From: Candidatus Accumulibacter iunctus
GTDB taxonomy: Bacteria > Pseudomonadota > Gammaproteobacteria > Burkholderiales > Rhodocyclaceae
DNA length: 30,658 nucleotides
Direction: 5' to 3'
NCBI GenBank assembly: GCA_002345025.1
Contig: DDUX01000010.1
Location: 1-30,658, forward strand
Made by a program: the position numbers and the translations under genes. Of the stretch, positions 14,613-21,716 are shown piece after piece (position 1 is the stretch's first letter; every line of letters starts with the position of its first letter). The notes below the pieces were generated by a model. It saw only the letters and a list, made by a program, of their open reading frames with translations, did not search any database and was not told the DNA's origin.

Positions 14613-16028
14613 TCAGCAGCTGTAGTACAGATCGAACTCGACCGGGTGGGTGGTCATGCGCACCTTGTTGACCTCGTCCATCTTCAGTTCGAGGTAGGCA
14701 TCGATCCAGTCGTCGGAGAAGACTCCGCCGCGCGTCAGGAAGTCGCGATCCTTGTCGAGCGACGCCAATGCTTCCTCGAGGCTGGCGCAGACGGTCGGGA
14801 TCTTCGCATCCTCTTCGGGCGGCAGGTCATACAGGTTCTTGTCGGCCGGATCACCCGGGTGAATCCGGTTCTGGATGCCGTCGAGACCAGCCATCAGCAG
14901 CGCCGCGAAGCACAGATAGGGATTGGCGATCGGATCGGGGAAGCGCGTCTCGATGCGCCGCGCCTTGTCGGAAGCCACATGCGGCACGCGAATCGAGGCT
15001 GAACGGTTCTTTGCCGAATAGGCGAGCTTGACCGGCGCCTCATAATGCGGCACCAGCCGCTTGTACGAATTCGTACCAGGATTGGTGATCGCGTTGAGTG
15101 CCTTGGCGTGCTTGATGATGCCGCCGATGTAGAACAGGGCGAGTTCCGACAGGCCGGCGTAACCGTTGCCGGCAAAGAGGTTCTTGCCATCCTTCCAGAT
15201 CGACTGGTGGACGTGCATCCCCGAGCCATTGTCGCCAACGATCGGCTTCGGCATGAAGGTCGCGGTCTTGCCGTACTGGTGCGCAACGTTATGCACAACG
15301 TACTTCAGCATCTGCGTCCAGTCGGCACGCTTCACCAGCGTGCTGAACAGCGTGCCGATCTCGCACTGACCCGCCGTCGCGACCTCGTGATGGTGCACCT
15401 CGACCGGCACACCGACCGACTCGAGCGTCAGAACCATCGCCGAGCGGATATCGTGCAGACTATCGACGGGCGGCACCGGGAAGTAGCCGCCCTTGACCCC
15501 CGGCCGGTGCCCTGTACCTCCCTCGCCCTCGGATTTTTCGCCGCTGGTCCACGCCGCTTCCTGAGAGTAGATCTTCAGCGCGCAGCCGGACATGTCGACG
15601 CTCCAGGAGACGGAATCGAAGATGAAGAACTCGGGCTCCGGTCCGAAGTAGGCGGTATCGCCGATACCGCAGGACTTCAGGTAGGCTTCTGCCCGCCGGG
15701 CGATCGAACGCGGGTCGCGATCATAACCACGACCATCCGCCGGATCGACGACATCGCAGGTGATGACGACGGTCGTCTCGTCAAAGAAAGGATCGACGTA
15801 CGCAGTGCTCGGATCGGGCATCAGCTGCATGTCCGAAGCCTGAATCCCTTTCCAGCCGGCGATCGACGAGCCGTCGAAAGCGTGGCCAGTCTCGAACTTG
15901 TCTTCATCGAATGCGCTGACCGGAACGGTCACGTGCTGCTCCTTGCCACGGGTATCGGTGAAACGAAAATCAACGAATTTCGCTTCGTTGTCCTTCACCA
16001 TTTTGATCACGTCTTGCGGGCTTGCCAT
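14613..16028 (-). CDS. glnA: Glutamine synthetase type I (GlnA)
   Basis: The 471-aa enzyme makes glutamine from glutamate, ammonia and ATP in the cytoplasm. GSI motifs are visible: FDGSSIAGWKGIQASDM (substrate loop), the HHHEVATAGQCEIG metal site, the ATP segment KPIVGDNGSGMH and the NLYDLPPEE adenylylation site with Tyr400 (numbering includes Met), so GlnE-type control of a GSI-beta enzyme is expected. ATG 16028 is chosen over the TTG one codon earlier, because AGGAGG precedes it at ideal spacing. A sigma54 promoter and two NtrC sites precede the gene. It heads the block with DUF4124 and ntrBC. Confidence 0.98.
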   Translation of the reverse strand: MASPQDVIKMVKDNEAKFVDFRFTDTRGKEQHVTVPVSAFDEDKFETGHAFDGSSIAGWKGIQASDMQLMPDPSTAYVDPFFDETTVVITCDVVDPADGRGYDRDPRSIARRAEAYLKSCGIGDTAYFGPEPEFFIFDSVSWSVDMSGCALKIYSQEAAWTSGEKSEGEGGTGHRPGVKGGYFPVPPVDSLHDIRSAMVLTLESVGVPVEVHHHEVATAGQCEIGTLFSTLVKRADWTQMLKYVVHNVAHQYGKTATFMPKPIVGDNGSGMHVHQSIWKDGKNLFAGNGYAGLSELALFYIGGIIKHAKALNAITNPGTNSYKRLVPHYEAPVKLAYSAKNRSASIRVPHVASDKARRIETRFPDPIANPYLCFAALLMAGLDGIQNRIHPGDPADKNLYDLPPEEDAKIPTVCASLEEALASLDKDRDFLTRGGVFSDDWIDAYLELKMDEVNKVRMTTHPVEFDLYYSC

Positions 16029-16094
16029 CAAAGGGCCTCCTGAACAGGTGCCGCGGTCAGCGGCGACATTGGAAAATCGTTGCGCAAGGGTACT

Positions 16095-16111
16095 AGCATG
16101 AAACGTGCCAA
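16095..16111 (-). promoter_or_regulatory. Sigma54 promoter of glnA
   Basis: On the minus strand the sequence TTGGCACGTTTCATGCT matches the -24/-12 consensus YTGGCACGRNNNTTGCW at 15 of 17 positions, including the invariant GG and GC. Transcription would begin roughly a dozen bases downstream, leaving a leader of about 55 nt. Confidence 0.85.
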
Positions 16112-16174
16112 TAGTTGCCCTGCTGACTGGTCATTGTGCCACAACGGTCCAAGTCCCGATCGCGCTTTTTCGGC

Positions 16175-16189
16175 GCACGGCATTGGTGC
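16175..16189. promoter_or_regulatory. NtrC binding site, promoter-proximal
   Basis: GCACG-N5-GGTGC matches the NtrC dyad GCACC-N5-GGTGC with one mismatch. Its centre is about 100 bp upstream of the predicted glnA start of transcription and 30 bp (three helical turns) from the second site. Confidence 0.72.
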
Positions 16190-16204
16190 CCAGCCCGGCA
16201 ACTC

Positions 16205-16219
16205 GCACCGCAATGGTGC
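16205..16219. promoter_or_regulatory. NtrC binding site, promoter-distal
   Basis: GCACC-GCAAT-GGTGC is a perfect dyad of the NtrC type. It is about 130 bp upstream of the predicted glnA transcription start. Paired sites at this distance and spacing are the classical enhancer arrangement of enterobacterial glnA. Confidence 0.85.
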
Positions 16220-16324
16220 GTGCAAACGCCCCGACTGCCGTCGCGCCCGGGCAGCGGGAACGAAGCAAGTGTTTTATACTCCCAGCTTGACGACAACGCA
16301 CCCGACGAGGCCTCGACAGACATC

Positions 16325-16774
16325 ATGGGAAGACTGACCGACCTGCTGCAGCTCGCCCAGGAGCGAGGTCACGAGCTGGGCCTGCCCTATGCCGGCGCAC
16401 TGACACCGCGTGAAGCCTGCGAAATCTGGCAACTGGCGCCAGGCGCGCGACTGGTCGACGTGCGCACTCGGGCAGAATGGGACTGGGTTGGCCGCATCCC
16501 CGGTGCCATCGAGATCGAGTGGATGAGCTACCCGGATAGCCGGCCGAACCAGCACTTCCTTGCCCAACTCAAGCAGCAGGCCGATCGTGAAGCGCTGCTG
16601 CTGTTCATCTGCCGCAGCGGAGCGCGTTCGCACAATGCTGCCGCTCTCGCCACGCAGGCCATGCAGCGCGAATGTTACAACGTGCTCGAGGGCTTCGAAG
16701 GCGATGTCGACGCCAGCGGGCAGCGCGGCAGGGTCGGCGGCTGGCGCCTCGCCGGTCTGCCATGGCAGAGCTGA
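16325..16774 (+). CDS. Rhodanese-like sulfurtransferase domain protein
   Basis: A single rhodanese domain of 149 aa, with LVDVRTRAEWDWVGRIPGA as the N-terminal structural motif and the active-site loop FICRSGARSHNAA, in which the cysteine carries the persulfide. It probably moves sulfane sulfur in the cytoplasm; no signal peptide is seen. ATG 16325 is chosen because the region upstream is regulatory DNA shared with the divergent glnA. It precedes nadA by 55 bases. Because NadA holds a 4Fe-4S cluster, a link with sulfur delivery is possible but unproven. A TATACT at 16275-16280 could be a -10 element, without a good -35. Confidence 0.9.
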   Translation: MGRLTDLLQLAQERGHELGLPYAGALTPREACEIWQLAPGARLVDVRTRAEWDWVGRIPGAIEIEWMSYPDSRPNQHFLAQLKQQADREALLLFICRSGARSHNAAALATQAMQRECYNVLEGFEGDVDASGQRGRVGGWRLAGLPWQS

Positions 16775-16829
16775 CAAGCGATCGGCGTGTCCGTCCCGGT
16801 CTTTATTGACATCAATTCGAACAGCACAC

Positions 16830-17927
16830 ATGCAGACCGCAACCATCAGCTTCGACAAGTTCAACCAGTTGCAGGACGACGCCTGCCACCAGCGTATCCG
16901 CACCGCCCGCGAGCGCTTGGGAAAGGAGGCCGTGCTCCTCTGTCATCACTACCAGCGGGCCGACGTCTACCAGTACGCCGATCTGACCGGTGATTCGCTC
17001 AAGCTGTCGCGCCTGGCAGCGCATACCGATTCCCGCTTCATCGTCTTCTGTGGCGTCCACTTCATGGCCGAAGTCGCCGACATCATGTCGAAGCCTGAAC
17101 AGATCGCCATCCTCCCTGATCTCGCTGCCGGCTGCTCGATGGCCGACATGGCCAATCTGGCCAAGGTCGAACGCTGCTGGCGCGAGCTGGCCGAGGTCAT
17201 CGACGTCGATCAGCTGGTCACCCCGGTGACCTACATCAACTCGGCGGCCGACCTCAAGGCCTTCTGCGGCGAACGCGGCGGCATCGTGTGCACCTCATCG
17301 AATGCCGGAACCATCGCCACTTGGGCCTTCGCCCGGCGCGAGAAGATCCTCTTCTTTCCCGACCAGCACCTTGGCCGCTGGACAGGATTCCAGATGGGAA
17401 TCCCGCTCGACGAGATGGTGGTCTGGGATCCCGATCTCGAGCTCGGTGGTCTCACACCGCAGCAAGTCCGCAGGGCCAGACTGCTGCTCTGGAAGGGTCA
17501 CTGCTCGGTACACCAGATGTTCCAGCCGGCACACATCCTGCGTTTTCGCAACCAGCACCCCGACGGCCTGGTGATCTCCCATCCGGAGTGCAGCTTCGAG
17601 GTCTGCCGGCAATCTGACTTCGTCGGCTCAACCGAACATATCGTCAGGACGATCAAGGACGCCGCCGCCAACACCCGCTGGCTCGTGGGCACCGAACTCA
17701 ATCTGGTGAACCGCCTCGCCGAAGAGGTCAGGAACGAGGGCAAGGTCGTCCAGTTCATGGCGCCGACCGTCTGCATGTGCTCAACGATGCAGCGCATCGA
17801 CCCGCAGCATCTGGCGTGGACCCTGGAAAACCTCGCCGACGGGACGGTGGTCAACCAGATCCGCGTACCCGAGCACGAGCGGGAACTCGCCAAGCTGGCT
17901 CTCGACCGCATGCTCGAGGTTTCCTGA
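16830..17927 (+). CDS. nadA: Quinolinate synthase NadA
   Basis: NadA condenses iminoaspartate with dihydroxyacetone phosphate to quinolinate for NAD synthesis, using a 4Fe-4S cluster. The 365-aa product shows the triplicated NadA fold with LCHHYQRADVYQYAD, FCGVHFMAEVADIM, AAGCSMAD (Cys102), GHCSVH (Cys225), HPEC (Cys254) and TVCMCSTM (Cys315/317). Cys102, Cys225 and one of Cys315/317 are the likely cluster ligands by family alignment. It starts at ATG 16830. nadB and nadC are not in the window. The gene follows the rhodanese gene on the same strand. Confidence 0.95.
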   Translation: MQTATISFDKFNQLQDDACHQRIRTARERLGKEAVLLCHHYQRADVYQYADLTGDSLKLSRLAAHTDSRFIVFCGVHFMAEVADIMSKPEQIAILPDLAAGCSMADMANLAKVERCWRELAEVIDVDQLVTPVTYINSAADLKAFCGERGGIVCTSSNAGTIATWAFARREKILFFPDQHLGRWTGFQMGIPLDEMVVWDPDLELGGLTPQQVRRARLLLWKGHCSVHQMFQPAHILRFRNQHPDGLVISHPECSFEVCRQSDFVGSTEHIVRTIKDAAANTRWLVGTELNLVNRLAEEVRNEGKVVQFMAPTVCMCSTMQRIDPQHLAWTLENLADGTVVNQIRVPEHERELAKLALDRMLEVS

Positions 17928-18041
17928 GGACGGTATGCCTGCCGGGCAAAGCACGGGCCAGCGAGCCCGCAGGCGCGGCGCAACGCTGACCAGGAGACGC
18001 CCCATTCCGACCTGCAGACGGCGCACAGCCGCCGTAGCGCC

Positions 18042-18929
18042 ATGTCCGCCCAGCCACCAATGACCACCGACTGCCTGCACCGCTTCCTGCTCGACGATCT
18101 GGACATCGCCGGCGCACTGGTTCGACTCGGCCCGGTGTGGCAGAAGTTGCTGCAGGATCGCGGCTACCCCTTGGCGGTGGCGCGACTGCTTGGCGAACTG
18201 TCCGCCTGCAGCCTGCTCGTCGGCAGCAATCTCAAGCAACCCGGCCGGGTGACGCTCCAGTTGCGCGGCAATGGTCCGATCTCGCTCCTGGTCATCGACT
18301 GCAACGAGCAACTGCAGATTCGCGGCATGGCGAAGTCCGCGCAGCCGACGGCAGAGGGCTCGCTGCGGGAGCTTCTCGGTGATGGCCATCTGCTCCTCGC
18401 GCTCGACATGCCGTCGATGCGCGAGCCCTACCAGAGCATCGTACCCATCGTCGGTGACAGCATTGCCGAGGTCTTCGAGCAGTATCTCGGACAATCGGTT
18501 CAACTGCCGGCGCGCCTCTTCCTGGCAGTATCGGACGAGACGGCTGCCGGGCTTCTGCTGCAGAAACTGCCGACAACCGAGGAGCGCGATGCCGACGGCT
18601 GGACCCGCGCCGAGGCGCTGGCAGCGACCGTCACGCGGCCGGAGTTGCTGTCACTGGCGGTCGAGGAACTCCTCACACGCCTCTTTCCCGAGGAGGCAGT
18701 CCGGCTCTTTCCCGAACAGGCCGTCGCACTGAACTGTCCCGAGGACTGGCAGAAAGCGCGTGCGCTCCTCCTCGCCCTTGGTCCGGCTGAGGTCTACGCC
18801 ACCCTGCGCGAACAGGGAGAAGTGCTGATCAGGGACGACATCTGCAATCGCGAGTACCGCTTCGACGAGCACGCGATCGCTGCGCTGTTTGCCGCACAAG
18901 CGGTGCCTCCGCTGACGCCGCTGCATTGA
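18042..18929 (+). CDS. hslO: Hsp33 family chaperone with an incomplete zinc/redox centre
   Basis: The 295-aa protein is a full-length Hsp33 homologue: CLHRFLLDDLDIAGALVRL at the N-terminus, GELSACSLLVGSNLK and a LNRYRFDE-like end, here ICNREYRFDE. Canonical Hsp33 uses CxC...CxxC to bind zinc and to switch on under oxidation. Here the CxC position reads NCPED (Cys232, Glu234) and the CxxC position reads RDDIC (Asp265, Cys268), so two of four ligands are replaced. A classic zinc-redox switch is therefore unlikely; a constitutive or two-cysteine form is possible. ATG 18042 is used; ATG 18060 is an alternative. Neither has a clear ribosome binding site. Confidence 0.88.
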   Translation: MSAQPPMTTDCLHRFLLDDLDIAGALVRLGPVWQKLLQDRGYPLAVARLLGELSACSLLVGSNLKQPGRVTLQLRGNGPISLLVIDCNEQLQIRGMAKSAQPTAEGSLRELLGDGHLLLALDMPSMREPYQSIVPIVGDSIAEVFEQYLGQSVQLPARLFLAVSDETAAGLLLQKLPTTEERDADGWTRAEALAATVTRPELLSLAVEELLTRLFPEEAVRLFPEQAVALNCPEDWQKARALLLALGPAEVYATLREQGEVLIRDDICNREYRFDEHAIAALFAAQAVPPLTPLH

Positions 18930-18956
18930 GCTGACGGCAACGGCAGGCATCGCCAC

Positions 18957-20366
18957 TCACAGCAGCTTGCCGGGGTTCATCAGCCCACGCGGGTCGAGGG
19001 CCTCCTTGATCGCCCGCATCATCCCGATCTCCACTGGACTTCGATAGCGCAGAAGTTCCGCGCGCTTCAACTGACCGATGCCATGCTCAGCACTGATGCT
19101 GCCGCCGAGTTCATGCACCAAATCGTGCACGAGGCGATCGACCTGCGGCTGTGCTGCCAGGAACGCGGCGTTGTCGCCAACCGCCGGTTGCGACTGATTG
19201 TAGTGCAGGTTGCCATCGCCGACATGACCGAAGGTGACCATCCTGATGCCAGGGAAAGCCTCGACAAGGGCGCCGTCGGCCCGTTCGACGAAGTCGGGCA
19301 GGCACGAGACTGGCAGCGAAACGTCATGCTTGATGCTCGGTCCTTCGATCCGCTGCGCCTCGCCAATGCTCTCGCGCAGCGTCCACAACCGCCTTGCCTG
19401 CTCGCCGCTCTGCGCGAGGACGGCATCTGCGATGCTCCGATCCTCGATCGCTCCGGCAAGAAAGGACGCCAGCGCCTCGCGCAGGACAAGCTCGTCACCA
19501 CCACCGGACAGCTCGACCAGCAGGTGCCACGGACTGTCCGCCAGCACCGGATGGGAACCGGGAATGTGCTTGCGGACGAGAGCGAGAGCGACGTCAGAAA
19601 CCAGTTCGCACGCGGTGAGCGCTGGACCGAAACGATCCTGCAGGGCGGTCAGCAGGCCCACTGCCGTCGCCGGAGCAGCGATCGCCAGCCAGGCAGTTGC
19701 CCTCGCCCGCGGCCAGGGAAAAAGCTTCAGAACGGCAGCCGTGATGATGCCGAGCGTTCCCTCGGCAGCGATGAACAGATGCTTGAGGTCATAGCCCGTG
19801 TTGTCCTTGCGCAGGCCGCGCAGTCCGTCCCATATCTCGCCACTGGCCAGGACCACTTCGAGACCCAGGGTCAGCTCGCGGGCGTTGCCGTAACGCAGAA
19901 CCTGCACACCGCCGGCGTTGGTGGACAGATTGCCGCCGATCTGGCAGCTGCCCTCGGCAGCCAGCGACAGCGGGAAGAGGCGTCCGGCAGCCGCGGCTGC
20001 CTCCTGCACCCGCTGCAGGAGGCAGCCTGCTTCGACCGTGATCGTATTGTTCGCCGCGTCGATCGCCCGTACGCGGTTGAGCCGTGCCAGACTGATGACC
20101 ACCGAGCTGCCATCAACGGCCGGCGTCGCCGCGCCACAGAGACTGGTGTTCCCACCCTGCGGAACCATCGCCACGCCGGCCTGCGCACACAGCCTGACCA
20201 CCGCCGACACGGCCGCCGTGTTCGCCGGTCTGACGACACAGACGGCGCGCCCACGGTAGCGACCCCGCCAGTCGACAAGATGCCCGGCGATGGCGTCGGC
20301 TGCGACGAGCACGTTCGCCTCTCCAACCACTTCGCCAAGCTTGCCGATCAGAGCTGCCTTGTCCAC
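18957..20366 (-). CDS. FAD-binding D-2-hydroxyacid dehydrogenase (D-lactate/D-2-hydroxyglutarate dehydrogenase, GlcD/Dld2 family)
   Basis: The 469-aa flavoprotein has the VAO-type FAD domain with VPQGGNTSLCGAA and the GGNLSTNAGGVQVLRYGNAREL segment, and the C-terminal substrate domain with HVGDGNLHYN and ISAEHGIGQLKR, which carry the metal- and substrate-binding histidines. Such enzymes oxidise D-lactate, D-2-hydroxyglutarate or related acids and feed electrons to a flavin-linked acceptor. GTG 20366 follows GGGGAGG closely and gives the family N-terminus (DKAALIGKLGEVVG); an open upstream extension is noncoding. It converges with hslO, with 27 bases between them. The substrate cannot be told from sequence. 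Confidence 0.9.
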   Translation of the reverse strand: MDKAALIGKLGEVVGEANVLVAADAIAGHLVDWRGRYRGRAVCVVRPANTAAVSAVVRLCAQAGVAMVPQGGNTSLCGAATPAVDGSSVVISLARLNRVRAIDAANNTITVEAGCLLQRVQEAAAAAGRLFPLSLAAEGSCQIGGNLSTNAGGVQVLRYGNARELTLGLEVVLASGEIWDGLRGLRKDNTGYDLKHLFIAAEGTLGIITAAVLKLFPWPRARATAWLAIAAPATAVGLLTALQDRFGPALTACELVSDVALALVRKHIPGSHPVLADSPWHLLVELSGGGDELVLREALASFLAGAIEDRSIADAVLAQSGEQARRLWTLRESIGEAQRIEGPSIKHDVSLPVSCLPDFVERADGALVEAFPGIRMVTFGHVGDGNLHYNQSQPAVGDNAAFLAAQPQVDRLVHDLVHELGGSISAEHGIGQLKRAELLRYRSPVEIGMMRAIKEALDPRGLMNPGKLL

Positions 20367-20728
20367 CGATAGCCTCCCCTCCGCCCTCAAGAATGGCTGC
20401 CTGCCGCAGAGCACGCGCAACCCCCGCCATGATCCGCGTACGCCGGCGAGACTCGTCTCCCGGCAGCAGCGTGCCGCGTGGCTGCCACCGCGTCTGATGT
20501 TAGCAGGGTCTTTGATTAATGGCGCGTTTGATGCGAAGATTCGGCCCAATCCAGTTGCTGCCTGGCAACCCGACTTTGACCAGGTTCTGCAACACCGTCG
20601 CCACAAACGCCAGGTGGAGATCTCGTTCCCTCGAACCCCATGACGATCGCTCATCTCGATGCAGGCCGGCGCCGGTGCGCGCGCCATTGCCGGCAGCCGC
20701 AGGCAGATACCCTGTGGTACCCGTGCCG
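20367..20728. other. Intergenic region between the dehydrogenase gene and glk
   Basis: About 360 bases between two divergent genes hold no ORF I can defend. The dehydrogenase ribosome binding site lies at its left end. A plus-strand 43-codon frame (about 20514-20645, ending FPRTP then TGA) has a GC3 near half, far below that of neighbouring genes, so I do not call it. The stretch 20490-20530 is AT-richer than its surroundings and may hold promoters for one or both genes, but no consensus -35/-10 pair is clear. Confidence 0.5.
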
Positions 20729-21694
20729 ATGAATCGGCCGACACGACTCGTGGCGGACATCGGCGGCACCCGTGCCCGCTTCGCGTTGCTCGACGAAGCG
20801 AACACGCCACAGCACGTGCGCGTTCTTGCCGTGACCGACTTTCCCGGGCCGGTCGAGGCGATACAGGCGTACCTCGAAGAGTCCGCGAGCGCCACGCCAT
20901 CGGCAGCGGCAATCGCCATTGCGGCACCGGTACACGAGGGGCTGATCACGCTGACCAATGCCTCCTGGACCTTTTCGCGCGAGAGCATGCGGACGCGGCT
21001 GGGACTGCGGCACCTGCTGCTGCTCAACGATTTCAGCGCCCTCGCCCTTTCCTTGCCCCATCTTGCCGCCACCGACCTGCGGCAGGTCGGTGGCGGCAAC
21101 ACCATCGCCGGCGCCGCAAAGGCGGTACTCGGGCCCGGGACCGGTCTGGGCGTTTCCGGCCTACTCCACCATGCCGGCCACTGGTTGCCTCTGAGCGGCG
21201 AAGGGGGCCACTGCTCGTTGGCCCCGGCAGACGAGCGCGAAGCGGCGATCCTGGCACTGGCGTGGCGCGAGTTCCGGCATGTCTCTGGCGAACGAATCCT
21301 TTCGGGCAGCGGCCTGCCGCTGCTGCATCGCCTGGTGGCGACGGTGGACGGGCGCACGCATCAGCGCCTGACGACCCCCGAGATCGTCGCTCGGGCGGTC
21401 GCCGGCGAAGACCGGCAGTGCGCAGCGGTTGTCGACACCTTCTGCGCGCTGCTCGGCTCGCTGGCCGGAAATCTGGCACTCACCCTCGGCGCACAGGGTG
21501 GCGTCTATGTCGGCGGTGGTATCATTCCCCGGCTGGGGGAAATCTTCGATCGCTCGCCTTTCCGCGCGCGTTTCGAGGCCAAGGGGCGCTTTGCTTCCTA
21601 TCTGGCCGCTATTCCGACCTATGTAATCCTTTCTCCCGCACCGGCCCTCCTGGGTGCTGCTCATGCCCTGGCCGAGTGCGAGGCTTGCCTATGA
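20729..21694 (+). CDS. glk: Glucokinase
   Basis: Glk phosphorylates glucose with ATP in the cytoplasm. The 321-aa product has the bacterial glucokinase ASKHA motifs: VADIGGTRARFAL (phosphate 1), LLLLNDFSALALSL (catalytic Asp), GPGTGLGVS (phosphate 2) and LPLSGEGGHCSLAP (the E-G-G-H segment). ATG 20729 gives the family start; the long open extension upstream is rejected because it lacks conserved sequence. It lies 22 bases before glgP on the same strand and heads the glycogen operon. Glucose released during debranching would be its substrate, which fits the context. Confidence 0.94.
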   Translation: MNRPTRLVADIGGTRARFALLDEANTPQHVRVLAVTDFPGPVEAIQAYLEESASATPSAAAIAIAAPVHEGLITLTNASWTFSRESMRTRLGLRHLLLLNDFSALALSLPHLAATDLRQVGGGNTIAGAAKAVLGPGTGLGVSGLLHHAGHWLPLSGEGGHCSLAPADEREAAILALAWREFRHVSGERILSGSGLPLLHRLVATVDGRTHQRLTTPEIVARAVAGEDRQCAAVVDTFCALLGSLAGNLALTLGAQGGVYVGGGIIPRLGEIFDRSPFRARFEAKGRFASYLAAIPTYVILSPAPALLGAAHALAECEACL

Positions 21695-21716
21695 ACCTTT
21701 TTGGAGTACCAGCCTG

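Noticed and set aside
20514..20645. Possible 43-codon plus-strand gene upstream of glk
   Set aside because: Start would be TTG with a poor ribosome binding site, and third-position GC is far lower than in neighbouring genes.
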